A stretch of DNA of 64,000 bases from Ferrimonas futtsuensis DSM 18154 (GTDB taxonomy: Bacteria > Pseudomonadota > Gammaproteobacteria > Enterobacterales > Shewanellaceae), in the NCBI RefSeq assembly GCF_000422645.1, contig NZ_AUGL01000017.1:1-64000 (forward strand), written 5' to 3'. The stretch's first letter is position 1, and each line of letters starts with the position of its first letter. Shown piece after piece: positions 33,983-42,675 of this stretch. The notes under the pieces were generated by a model. It searched no databases. It was not told the DNA's origin and saw only the letters and a program-made list of their open reading frames with translations. The position numbers and the translations under genes are program-made.

Positions 33983-34986
33983 TCCCTCTCCTCCTGTCCC
34001 GGCTGCCTGGGCAACTCGCAACAGACGGTGACGCCGTTATCGCCGGAGTGAATTTGCAGCGAAGCTCCCAGCACCGACGCGCGGTGTTTCATGATCTTCA
34101 GCCCCATACCATCGGCACCCTCCCACTCTGAGCGCAGGCCCAGGCCATCATCAGCGACCTCCAGCCGCAAGTCCCCCTTACTGGCGGTCAGAGTCACCTC
34201 TATCACCGCACAGCCGCTGTGCTTAAGGGCGTTGTGGATCGCCTCATGGGCGATCAGATACAGGTTCGAGGCGATCAGGTTGTCCTCGATTCGGACCCGG
34301 CCCAGCTCCCGGTAGTGGCAGGCCACCCCAAACAGCGCTGGAACCGAGTCGGTCAACCTGGCCATGGCGACACTAAGCCCCTCAGGCACATCCGCCACCC
34401 GGCTTAACCCCTGCAGTACATCGGCCATCAACCCCTTGGCCCTGGCCGCCGACGCCTTGAGCGTCTCTGCCATGGACAGCAGCTCCGCATCCCCGCGGTC
34501 CAGCCGCTGAACCAGGGCACTGGCGACAAAGGCGATGCCGGTCAGCTCCTGGCCGACGCCGTCATGCAGGTCGTGGCCGATTCGCTGCCGCTCTGCGGTC
34601 GTCAGCCTGACCAACTCCCGCTCCAGGGCTACCTTGTCGGACACATCAATCACCATACAGTGGGTTTGGATAAACCCGCCCCGCTCATCGTAGCGGACCT
34701 TGCCGTGCATCACGACGTGCACCAGTTCGCCGTTACGGTGTTTCAGGGTAAAGGCGATGTCCCTGGCCTCCCCGCGGCGCTTAAACTCCGGAAAGGAGAC
34801 CGCCCGATGGTATTCGACCCTGTCGTGCAGAATGCTTGCAAAGGTACATCCCAGCAGCTCCTGCTCGCCGTAGCCCAGCAGGGTGGCAAAGGCACGGTTG
34901 CAATCGATGATGTTGGCATCGACATCCAGGGACAGATAGCCCAGCGGCACATTGTCGAACATCAACCTGTAACGGTCATCACTCAT
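33979..34986 (-). CDS. PAS-domain histidine kinase, HisKA_3 type
   Basis: About 335 residues from the ATG at 34986; a TTG two codons earlier is the alternative. One PAS domain (RYRLMFDNVPLGYLSLDVDA, about 5-125) precedes the dimerisation helix with the phosphorylated His in RIGHDLHDGVGQEL (near 137). The ATPase domain has AHEAIHNALKHSG (N box) and VADDGLGL (G box). There is no membrane helix, so it senses a cytoplasmic cue, for example redox state or a ligand in the PAS pocket. It is co-translated with the response regulator. Confidence 0.9.
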   Translation of the reverse strand: MSDDRYRLMFDNVPLGYLSLDVDANIIDCNRAFATLLGYGEQELLGCTFASILHDRVEYHRAVSFPEFKRRGEARDIAFTLKHRNGELVHVVMHGKVRYDERGGFIQTHCMVIDVSDKVALERELVRLTTAERQRIGHDLHDGVGQELTGIAFVASALVQRLDRGDAELLSMAETLKASAARAKGLMADVLQGLSRVADVPEGLSVAMARLTDSVPALFGVACHYRELGRVRIEDNLIASNLYLIAHEAIHNALKHSGCAVIEVTLTASKGDLRLEVADDGLGLRSEWEGADGMGLKIMKHRASVLGASLQIHSGDNGVTVCCELPRQPGQEERE

Positions 34987-35226
34987 CGCCAATAGAGTCG
35001 CCCCATTCTAAAAAACTGATACTTAAGTCGCTCGTCAACTACACCCCGAGCAACGGCTCAACGCCGAATCACTCAGATGAATATAATCCATCATTAACTA
35101 ATTCTGATCGAGGGAATTCGTTAAAACGTGCATCAAATCGCAAAATCAATACAGAGTATCCCACGGTATTTATGAGTGCGAAAAGAACCTTCCCCTCGAT
35201 GCACTGAAGATGTTACCCGCTCGACG

Positions 35227-35243
35227 TAGGTAGTTTTACCTAT
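35227..35243. promoter_or_regulatory. Palindrome with NarL-type heptamer, distal site
   Basis: TAGGTA, four bases, then TACCTA(T) forms a perfect 6-bp inverted repeat. TACCTAT at 35237-35243 fits the NarL heptamer TACYYMT. It lies 229 bases before the cytochrome start and 240 bases before the kinase start. Confidence 0.55.
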
Positions 35244-35342
35244 ATCGTCTCCAGGCCATGTTTCCACCGTCACAAATCCCGGTGCCACGGGAATAATTTT
35301 CTGACTCAAGATGTCGAGCTTATTAACATCGTACTCCCCCGC

Positions 35343-35361
35343 ATAGGAGGCATTACCTATG
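35343..35361. promoter_or_regulatory. Palindrome with NarL-type heptamer, proximal site
   Basis: CATAGG, eight bases, then CCTATG is an inverted repeat containing a second TACCTAT (35354-35360). The two TACCTAT copies are 117 bases apart, about eleven helical turns. It lies roughly 110 bases before the cytochrome start. The rest of the 34987-35471 leader is AT-rich and holds no gene. Confidence 0.55.
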
Positions 35362-35471
35362 CAGCAACAGGGATATGCCCGGTAGAATTTCCACCTTCGG
35401 ACAATACAATCTTAGCCGAGCATTAACATGACTCAACAATCTATGGTTTATAAGCTATCTGGATAAATATA

Positions 35472-35807
35472 ATGAAAAGTTTATCTCTACTGTTAACGGC
35501 AACAATATTGTTCTCCTCCGGCACCTTAGCCACCGAGCTCGGACTGCAAAAAAGCCACCTTAAACAGGGAATCAAATGCGCTTCCTGTCACGGCAAAGAG
35601 GTCTCTGCAGCCATACGCAACCCAAGCTGTCTCAACTGCCATGAGTCATTCGAAACACTGGGCCAGCGCACCGCTGACATGGCTCTGAACCCTCATCTCA
35701 GCCCCCACTTCAAAGATCTGGATTGCACCGCGTGTCATAGCGACCACGACAAGCTGAACAACTTCTGCCAGGACTGTCACGGTCCAATCACCCGTAAAAA
35801 CAAATAG
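35472..35807 (+). CDS. Small periplasmic tetraheme cytochrome c
   Basis: 111 residues. The signal peptide covers about 1-20. Four heme sites CXXCH lie at 36-40, 53-57, 85-89 and 99-103, with free histidines at 29, 75, 79 and 92 as likely second ligands. Length and heme pattern match the tetraheme domain of Shewanella flavocytochrome c3 and the free small tetraheme cytochrome. It lies 15 bases before a flavoprotein gene and most likely feeds electrons from a membrane quinol oxidase to it. In FccA both parts are one protein; here they are split. Confidence 0.93.
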   Translation: MKSLSLLLTATILFSSGTLATELGLQKSHLKQGIKCASCHGKEVSAAIRNPSCLNCHESFETLGQRTADMALNPHLSPHFKDLDCTACHSDHDKLNNFCQDCHGPITRKNK

Positions 35808-35822
35808 AAGCCTAGGGAGATA

Positions 35823-37352
35823 ATGATGAAAGGTAATTTTAAACTCACTCTGCTCAGTTGCGCGATGGCAATGGCCAGCCACTGTGCCTTCGCAAAAACC
35901 ATCAACCTGAATACCGACATCGCCGTTATTGGTGGCGGTTCAACCGGAATGTCCGCTGCCGTTGCCGGCGCCGAAAAAGGCGCCAAGGTGATTGTACTGG
36001 AAAAAAACGTATACCTTGGCGGCAGCTCAGCTTTCGCCGAAGGTTTATTTGCCGTCGAAAGTGAAAGCCAACGTCAACAATCCTATGGCCTCTCCAAAGA
36101 TGAGGCGTTCAAGCATATTGTCGAGTTTTCACATTATAAAACCAATATCCCGCTGATTCGCGATTTTGTAAACCACTCTGCCGATAATATCGACTGGCTT
36201 CATCAGCAGGGCATTGAGTTCAAGGCGATTCAAATATCCCCAACCGAACCTCTGGTATGGCATGAGATTGAAAAGAAGGATCATCTTATCCACGGCGCGG
36301 TGCTGATCGGTGCGCTGCAGGAGAAAGCCAAGGAGATGGGGGTGGAGATCATGACCCGCACCCCGGCCAGCAGCCTTATCTATGAAAGTGGCAAGGTGAC
36401 CGGGGTAAAAGCCAAGGACCACAAGGGTAACGATATCGTTATCCACGCTAAGGCGGTCATCATCGGAACCGGCGGCTTTGGCAACAGTGTGGAGAAGATC
36501 AACGAGTGGACCGAGTTTGACGGCACCAAGTTCAAGCCGACCCTGCCACTGAACAAGACCGGCGATGGCATCGAGATGGCCCGCAACATCGGCGCGGATC
36601 ACGAAGGCGAAAACCTGATGCTTCATCCGGGCACCGAGGGCAAGGGGATCATTCCCCTGGGCGCCCTGTACACCATGACCTGGCAACCCAACAACATGTG
36701 GGTCAACAACCACGGCGAGCGGTTCGTGGATGAGGCGATCGCCTTCAGCTTTGCCCAGGCCGGTAACGCCATCGCCCGCCAGCGAGACAATTACGCCTGG
36801 GCCATCTTCGACGACTACGCCGTCGATTACGCCGCCACTACCGGCGTGGACAACGGCGTGGGCGTGATGGTGCCGGTCACCACCAAGCTGAGCAACATCC
36901 GCCAGGAGATTAAGCAGGCCCTGGCCGCCAAGGGCAATAACTTCAAGAGTGCCGACTCCATAAAAGGGCTGGCCAAGGAGATCGGCGTTTCCGCCAAGAC
37001 GCTGCAGCTGAGCTATGACAACTACAACAAGTATGCCGGCCAGCACTACGACGAGGAGTTCGTTAAAGAACACCGCTGGCTGCGCCCCATCGATCACGGC
37101 AAGCTGTACGCGGTCAAGCTGCTGCCCTACCACTTCACCTCCATCGGCGGATTGAAGGTCAACCGCGAACTTCAGGTACTCGGCGCCAATGAGCAGCCCA
37201 TTCCCGGCCTGTACGTCGGCGGCAACGATGTGGGTGGCCTCTACTCCGACACCTACACCCTGTGGGCCTCTGGCCACGCCTTCGCCTGGGCTACCTACTC
37301 GGGCCGCAAGGCGGCACTGAGTGCCGTTGACCATATGAAGCACAGCAAATGA
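35823..37352 (+). CDS. Periplasmic flavoprotein reductase, fumarate-reductase family, unknown acceptor
   Basis: 509 residues (or from the adjacent second ATG). A signal peptide ends near residue 24 (CAFA). The FAD motif IGGGSTGMSAAVAG is at 36-50, TGDGIEMARNIGA near 245, and the capping-domain region with GERFVDE near 300 retains the Arg that acts as proton donor in FccA. The clamp residues for fumarate are absent: the usual TEAVRG segment is replaced by LGALYTMTW, and the terminal ANRLGGN is replaced by YSDTYTLWASG. The end resembles ketosteroid-dehydrogenase-like and acrylate-type paralogues. I infer reduction of an enoate or aromatic acceptor other than fumarate, with electrons from the upstream cytochrome. 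Confidence 0.88.
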   Translation: MMKGNFKLTLLSCAMAMASHCAFAKTINLNTDIAVIGGGSTGMSAAVAGAEKGAKVIVLEKNVYLGGSSAFAEGLFAVESESQRQQSYGLSKDEAFKHIVEFSHYKTNIPLIRDFVNHSADNIDWLHQQGIEFKAIQISPTEPLVWHEIEKKDHLIHGAVLIGALQEKAKEMGVEIMTRTPASSLIYESGKVTGVKAKDHKGNDIVIHAKAVIIGTGGFGNSVEKINEWTEFDGTKFKPTLPLNKTGDGIEMARNIGADHEGENLMLHPGTEGKGIIPLGALYTMTWQPNNMWVNNHGERFVDEAIAFSFAQAGNAIARQRDNYAWAIFDDYAVDYAATTGVDNGVGVMVPVTTKLSNIRQEIKQALAAKGNNFKSADSIKGLAKEIGVSAKTLQLSYDNYNKYAGQHYDEEFVKEHRWLRPIDHGKLYAVKLLPYHFTSIGGLKVNRELQVLGANEQPIPGLYVGGNDVGGLYSDTYTLWASGHAFAWATYSGRKAALSAVDHMKHSK

Positions 37353-37372
37353 TGGCCGGAGAGAATCGAATT

Positions 37373-38278
37373 ATGAAGCCGAAATGGATCCATTTACGGC
37401 AGTTGGCCCTGCCGATGCTGCTGGCGGCCTGCCCCAACGCCCAGGCCACCGAATATGGCGGCGGCGCCTACCCCAATGGCGTCGAAGGGTTTATGGCGGG
37501 CGCCCTGCCGCCCCCGGGCCTGTACTACATGAACTACCTCAATCACTACAGCGTGAACCGGATGAACGACAGTGGCGGCGACCCGCTGCCGGTGGAGTTC
37601 AAGCTGAACGCCACCAGCGACGTCTCCCGTATCGCCTACATTACCGATCACAAGCTGTTCGGTGCCAACTACGGCATCTATGTGGTGCTGCCGCTGGTGC
37701 ACCTGAGCGCCGAGATGGCCATGGGGCCGACGCAGCTCTCCTCCACCGACTCCGGGCTGGGTGACATCGCCTTCTCGCCCCTGGTGCTCTCCTGGCACAC
37801 ACCGGAACTGCATTTCGGAGCGGCGCTGGAGATCGTGGCGCCCGTCGGCGACTTCGATGCCGACAGGCTGGCCAACATTGGCCGCAACTACTGGACGGTA
37901 GAGCCGGTGTTTGCCATCACCTACCTGCCCGCCTCCGGACTGGAGCTGTCGGCCAAGTTCATGTACGACCTGAACTTCGAGAACGGCGACACCCACTATG
38001 AGTCCGGCGACGAGTTCCATTTCGACTATGCGGTGGGCTACCACCGTGATAACTGGACCTATGGCCTGGCCGGTTACTACTACAAGCAGGTGACCGACGA
38101 CAAGCTCAACGGCCAGACAGTCGGAGACGGTAACCGGGGCGAAGCCTTTGCGGTTGGGCCCGCGGTGATGTACAGCGGCCAGGGATGGTCCATCGAAGCC
38201 CGCTACCAGGCAGAGGTGATGTCGGAAAGCAGGCCGGAGGGTGACAAGCTGTGGCTGAAGGCGTCAGTGGCGCTGTAA
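37373..38278 (+). CDS. Outer-membrane barrel of the SphA/MetA phenol-degradation type
   Basis: 301 residues from the ATG at 37373. A signal peptide (LPMLLAACPNAQA) is followed by a barrel with the opening TEYGGGAYPNGVEGFMAGAL and PPPGLYYMNYLNHY, which is characteristic of this family. Members are found with degradation genes for aromatic compounds and are thought to admit them through the outer membrane. It is the third gene of the cytochrome-flavoprotein operon and hints that the electron acceptor is aromatic or hydrophobic. Confidence 0.85.
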   Translation: MKPKWIHLRQLALPMLLAACPNAQATEYGGGAYPNGVEGFMAGALPPPGLYYMNYLNHYSVNRMNDSGGDPLPVEFKLNATSDVSRIAYITDHKLFGANYGIYVVLPLVHLSAEMAMGPTQLSSTDSGLGDIAFSPLVLSWHTPELHFGAALEIVAPVGDFDADRLANIGRNYWTVEPVFAITYLPASGLELSAKFMYDLNFENGDTHYESGDEFHFDYAVGYHRDNWTYGLAGYYYKQVTDDKLNGQTVGDGNRGEAFAVGPAVMYSGQGWSIEARYQAEVMSESRPEGDKLWLKASVAL

Positions 38279-38327
38279 CCGGCACCTTACAAGTTAAGGC
38301 GATAGCCGCATTGCTTCCTTAAAGAAA

Positions 38328-38359
38328 AAAGGGCCTGTCAGGTTACAGACAGGCCCTTA
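38328..38359. terminator. Intrinsic terminator after the respiratory operon
   Basis: AAGGGCCTGTC and GACAGGCCCTT pair over 11 bases with an eight-base loop, preceded by A-rich sequence. It can end both the operon and the convergent TraF-like gene. Confidence 0.85.
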
Positions 38360-38376
38360 ACTACCTTGAGGAGCGA

Positions 38377-39570
38377 TCAGAACTTCCAGCCCAGTTGCAG
38401 CGAGGCACCGCGCTCTTCGTCATCGCCAAACTGCGCCGCCAGATCCATGCTGAAGGTATCCCAGGGAGTAATGCCCAGGCCAACGGTCAACAGATCATCG
38501 TAGTTGTCTGACAGGTCCGTCACATAGCCCCCGCGCAGCTGGAGGTGAGTCCAGCTCAGCTCCAGGCCGGTGCGCACCAGCTGACGAGCCCTGAGCAGTT
38601 GAGGCGCATTGCTCTCCACCACGAAGGACTCATCCTCAATCAGATCCGCCTCTACCGTGGCACCGAAGATCCCCTTCTGCCAGGCGACAGCCGCCGCATA
38701 GGTCGGCTCCAGGGTGATGGTGTGGCCTTCAACGTTTTTGATGGAGTGTTCCACCAGGTTGTAGCCCACCAGGCCGAACCGCCAGTTGCCATAACTCTTG
38801 TAGAAACCCAGATCCAGGTTGAACCCTGAGTCGTCGCTCAGGTACTCGTCCTCGAAGTAGTCTTCGTTGTCGTAATTGTTGATGTTGGCGCGGTACAGAT
38901 AGGTATCCAGACGCTGATACTTGGGAGAGACGCCGATGCTGAACTCGCCGATGCTGGGCAGGCTAAACTCGCGGGCCAGGTTCAGGGCCACCTCGGACAC
39001 CACCACCGCGTGGGCCACCCCCTCGGATTGCAGCAGATCCGGGTCGAAGACACCGGTCACCAGGGCCTGCTCTACCAGAACCCGATCATTATCGTCGTAA
39101 TCAAAATCACCGTTGCCCACCACATAGCCGCCGATGGTCAGTCCCCAGGCCAGACTCTTAGAGGGTGCGAAAATCCCCAGATCCAGGTTGGCCTCGCCCA
39201 CGAGGCGGGTGTCGTCCAGGGCTTCGAGCTCGCGCAACAGGGCGTCGGCGTCAGCCTGGGTAGGCGGATCGTTGGGATCCATGGCGTTGATTTTGTCCTC
39301 GAAGCGCTCAATGGCGTCCTGAGTATCATCCACCTGATCCAGGGCATCCTCATACTCCTTGGCCAGGGCACTTGCCCCCAGGCGAATGTAGAGGTCATCG
39401 CTCTCCTGAAAACGGGTTAACAGGGCGGGGTTCAGAGGGGCGCGGGTGAAATCGCCACTGGCGATACCGGTATAGCCGGCACCGGCACTCTTGGCATCCA
39501 TGCCTACAACGGCGCTTGCGGGTGCGGCAACGGCCATCAGGGCCAGGCTCACTACGGATAACTTCATCAT
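38377..39570 (-). CDS. TraF-like outer-membrane barrel protein (TraF_2 family)
   Basis: 397 residues with a signal peptide (residues 1-20). It has the family start GMDAKSAGAGYTGIASGDF and PLNPALLTRF, then a barrel ending in ASLQLGWKF with a terminal Phe. A charged helical insert (EDALDQVDDTQDAIERFEDK) lies near 75-105. Databases often label such proteins as conjugal transfer TraF, but this family is chromosomal and related to FadL/OmpP1-type barrels. No conjugation genes are present, so its role is unknown. Confidence 0.8.
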   Translation of the reverse strand: MMKLSVVSLALMAVAAPASAVVGMDAKSAGAGYTGIASGDFTRAPLNPALLTRFQESDDLYIRLGASALAKEYEDALDQVDDTQDAIERFEDKINAMDPNDPPTQADADALLRELEALDDTRLVGEANLDLGIFAPSKSLAWGLTIGGYVVGNGDFDYDDNDRVLVEQALVTGVFDPDLLQSEGVAHAVVVSEVALNLAREFSLPSIGEFSIGVSPKYQRLDTYLYRANINNYDNEDYFEDEYLSDDSGFNLDLGFYKSYGNWRFGLVGYNLVEHSIKNVEGHTITLEPTYAAAVAWQKGIFGATVEADLIEDESFVVESNAPQLLRARQLVRTGLELSWTHLQLRGGYVTDLSDNYDDLLTVGLGITPWDTFSMDLAAQFGDDEERGASLQLGWKF

Positions 39571-39768
39571 CTCTACCTATCTGCGTGGTATTTATTGTGC
39601 TGCCGGTGGCAGCGATTAAGGACCGGCCGGTTATCACGACAAACGATCCCTGGTATTACAGCGACAGCCTGTGTCTCTCCCTAAAATTGGCTTACACATT
39701 GCTAGCCACAGCGTCGGGACCAGGCTGTTCTTCCTGTATCGGCCTTCATCGACAAAGTGTTAATACAA

Positions 39769-39796
39769 AAACACCCTGCCGAGGCAGGGTGTTGAA
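39769..39796. terminator. Intrinsic terminator after the M13 peptidase gene
   Basis: ACACCCTGC and GCAGGGTGT form a 9-bp stem with a four-base loop. On the minus strand a T-rich run (TTTTTGTATT) follows. Confidence 0.85.
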
Positions 39797-39813
39797 TTGT
39801 CGCGAGATTTATT

Positions 39814-41877
39814 TTACCAAATCTTTACGCGCTTCTCAGGTGGCAGATACATGGCATCGCCTTCCTTCACGTCGAACTGGGAGTAGAACTCATCCATGTT
39901 GGACAGAGGACCGTTGGCACGGAACTGGGAAGGTGAGTGCGGATCGGTGGCAACGCGGTTACGCAGCGCCTGCTCCTTGTACTTACCACGCCAGATCTGA
40001 CCCCAGCCGATGAAGAAACGCTGGTCGCCGGTCAGGCCGTCCATTACCGCGGCTTCTTTGCCTTCCAGAGACATCTTATACGCCTTGTAGGCGATGGTGG
40101 CACCGGACAGGTCGCCGATGTTCTCACCCAGAGTCAGTTTGCCGTTCACATTCAGGTCGGGGAACACCTGGTAGCCGTCGTACTGGGCAACCAGGGCACT
40201 GCCGCGCTTCTGGAACGCCTTGAGGTCGGACTCGGTCCACCAGTTCTTCAGGTTACCGTCCTTATCGTAACGGGAGCCCTGATCATCGAAGCCGTGACCC
40301 ATCTCGTGGCCGATGACCGCACCGATGCCGCCATAGTTCACCGCATCGTCTGCGTTCATGTTGAAGAACGGAGGCTGCAGGATGGCTGCCGGGAACACGA
40401 TCTCGTTCATCACAGGGCTGTAGTAGGCGTTTACAGTCTGTGGAGTCATGTGCCACTCATAGCGGCGGATTGGGCCACCCAGCTTCTCCAGATCCTTGTC
40501 ATGGGAGACCAGGGAGGAGCGAATGGAGTTGCCGATCAGCTCGTCGGCCTTGATCTCAAGGGCGGAGTAATCTTCCCACTTGTCCGGGTAACCGATTTTA
40601 GGCGTGAAGGCCGCCAGCTTCTCTTTGGCCTTCACCTTGGTTTCGGGGCTCATCCAGTCCAGCTCATCGATGCTGGCACCATAGGCCTTGCGCAGGTTTT
40701 CAACCAACTCGCTCATGCGGGCCTTGGCTTCTGGCGGGAAGTGCTTCTCAACGTACACCTTACCCACAACCTCACCCAGGTTGCCGCTCACCAGAGACAC
40801 AGCGCGCTTCCAGCGCTCCTTCTGCACTTCCTGGCCGTTCAGCTGACGGGAGAAGAACGCGAAGTTCTCGTCATCAAACTGCTTGGGCAACAGGCTGGCG
40901 TAGGAGGTCAGCAGATGCCAGTTCAGGTAGGTCTTCCAATCCTCAACGGAGTTGTCAGCCAGAACCTGACCCAGGGTCTCGATGTAGCTGGGCTGGTTGA
41001 TGATGATGTCAGGCTGCTTATCGCCGCCGATCACCTTCAGGTAACCGTTCCAGTCGATGTTGGCAGACAGCTTGGACAGGTCGGCCACCTGGTACTTGTT
41101 GTAACGCTTGGCGCTGTCGCGGCTCTCAACACGGGTCCAGTGACCTTTGGCCAGAGCGGTCTCGATGGCCATGACGGTCTTGGCAGCATCGGCTGGGTTA
41201 GCCACACCGGCCATGGTGAACATCTTCTCCATGTGTGCCAGGAAACCCTCGCGGATCTTGACGAAGCGCTCGCCTTCGTTGAAGTAATAGTCACGATCAG
41301 GCAGAGACAGGCCGGCCTGCCAGATGTGGGTCGCGTAACGCTCGGAGTTCTTGGCATCCACGTTAACGTAGAACGCCATGGGAGTACCGGCACCGATCAT
41401 CTGGCTGTGGGCAAAGTAGGCCACCACGTCGTCGCGGCTGTCGATGGCGGCGATCTTGCTCATCTCAGGCTTGAGCGGGTTCAGGCCCAGCTGCTCGATG
41501 GTGTCGGTGTCCATGAAGGAGCGGTACAGATCGCCCACCTTCTGTTCATCGCTGCCCGCTTTCAGACCAGGCATGCCGGCCAGCTCTTCGATGATCACTT
41601 TAACGTCATCACGGGCCTTCTCACGCAGGTCATAGAAAGCACCGGAGCTGGTGCGATCCGCGGGTACCTCGGTGGTCTTCATCCAGGTACCGTTAACGTA
41701 AGAGTAGAAATCGTCCTGGGGACGGACTGTGGTGTCAAAGTTCTGGAACTCGATGCCAGAACTCAGCTGCTTCTGAACGGCTTGAGCAACAGCAGTAGGC
41801 TGGGAAGTTTCATTTTGGGCACAGCCTGCTACCAGCAGGGCGGAGGCGCACAGGCCACCAATAATCACGCGTTTCAT
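39814..41877 (-). CDS. pepO: M13 family zinc metallopeptidase (PepO-like lipoprotein)
   Basis: About 687 residues. The start is taken at the second of two close ATGs (AAGGAT seven bases upstream). The lipobox LLVAGC lies near residue 18. The zinc motif IGHEMGHGFDDQG is near 522-534, preceded by NAYYSPVMNEIVFPAAILQP and followed by ENIGDLSGATIAY, all neprilysin-family hallmarks. It is probably anchored to the outer membrane and trims oligopeptides in the periplasm. It is monocistronic. Confidence 0.94.
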   Translation of the reverse strand: MKRVIIGGLCASALLVAGCAQNETSQPTAVAQAVQKQLSSGIEFQNFDTTVRPQDDFYSYVNGTWMKTTEVPADRTSSGAFYDLREKARDDVKVIIEELAGMPGLKAGSDEQKVGDLYRSFMDTDTIEQLGLNPLKPEMSKIAAIDSRDDVVAYFAHSQMIGAGTPMAFYVNVDAKNSERYATHIWQAGLSLPDRDYYFNEGERFVKIREGFLAHMEKMFTMAGVANPADAAKTVMAIETALAKGHWTRVESRDSAKRYNKYQVADLSKLSANIDWNGYLKVIGGDKQPDIIINQPSYIETLGQVLADNSVEDWKTYLNWHLLTSYASLLPKQFDDENFAFFSRQLNGQEVQKERWKRAVSLVSGNLGEVVGKVYVEKHFPPEAKARMSELVENLRKAYGASIDELDWMSPETKVKAKEKLAAFTPKIGYPDKWEDYSALEIKADELIGNSIRSSLVSHDKDLEKLGGPIRRYEWHMTPQTVNAYYSPVMNEIVFPAAILQPPFFNMNADDAVNYGGIGAVIGHEMGHGFDDQGSRYDKDGNLKNWWTESDLKAFQKRGSALVAQYDGYQVFPDLNVNGKLTLGENIGDLSGATIAYKAYKMSLEGKEAAVMDGLTGDQRFFIGWGQIWRGKYKEQALRNRVATDPHSPSQFRANGPLSNMDEFYSQFDVKEGDAMYLPPEKRVKIW

Positions 41878-42052
41878 CAGCATATCCTTATGATATATGG
41901 AGCTAATAGATTCAAAACCCCACGATACTAGCCTTCAAAGGATCACAGGTCAAAACCCACTTTGTTACAACCTTATTCCAAGCTGATGATAATTCGGTCA
42001 ACAGGGTAAAGAGCCGCGACAGCCTTCCCGGTCACCGGTGCCGACCGCCCCC

Positions 42053-42589
42053 CTAATTCGGCGGAGTGGTGTGCAATGCAAGATACTGATGTTGCAGAAT
42101 GTACATTCGCTTAACATCACAGTAGCGACCATTGATAAAATACTCCTGAACCAGATGCCCCTCCTCCAGGAAGCCGCACTCCCGATACAGATGCAGTGCC
42201 CGCTCATTCTCCTCCGCCACCAGCAGATAGACCTTGTGCAGGTTGAGAATGGTAAAGGAGTAATCCAGGGCTTTGTGGATCATCTGCCGGGCCAACCCTT
42301 TGCCCTGATGCTCCGGCGCGATGATGATCTGAAACTCAGCGCTGCGATGGATGTAGTTGATCTCAATCAGCTCCACCAGGCCAATAAGCTCCCCATCCAC
42401 ATCCTCCACCACAAACCGCCGTTCGGCATTGTCATGGACATGCTTGTTGTAGAGCTGCTCCAGCTCGTCGAAAGACTCATAGGGCTCTTCGAACCAGTAG
42501 GCCATGATGTTGCGGTTGTTGTTGAGGTAATGGACAAACTTAAGATCGTTGCGCTCCAGAGCCCGAAGCGCCAATTTGAACTGACTCAT
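42053..42589 (-). CDS. speG: Spermidine N1-acetyltransferase
   Basis: 178 residues from the ATG at 42589. It is near E. coli SpeG throughout: FKLALRALERNDLKFVHYLN, NRNIMAYWFEEPYESFDEL, IIIAPEHQGKGLARQMI (acetyl-CoA loop) and the terminal EYFINGRYCDVKRMY. The enzyme acetylates spermidine and spermine to limit polyamine toxicity. It is monocistronic. Confidence 0.95.
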   Translation of the reverse strand: MSQFKLALRALERNDLKFVHYLNNNRNIMAYWFEEPYESFDELEQLYNKHVHDNAERRFVVEDVDGELIGLVELIEINYIHRSAEFQIIIAPEHQGKGLARQMIHKALDYSFTILNLHKVYLLVAEENERALHLYRECGFLEEGHLVQEYFINGRYCDVKRMYILQHQYLALHTTPPN

Positions 42590-42675
42590 ACACAAATTCC
42601 GTGTGGTGCCTGACAACCAAGTTACTCTAAGTGGTTGTCGGGGGCGACGACTTTTCGCCGCCCCGGAAGAGGACT

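Noticed and set aside
38377-39570. Reading the TraF-like gene as a sign of a conjugative element
   Set aside because: No other transfer, relaxase or pilus gene is near, and the protein is a barrel of a chromosomal family.
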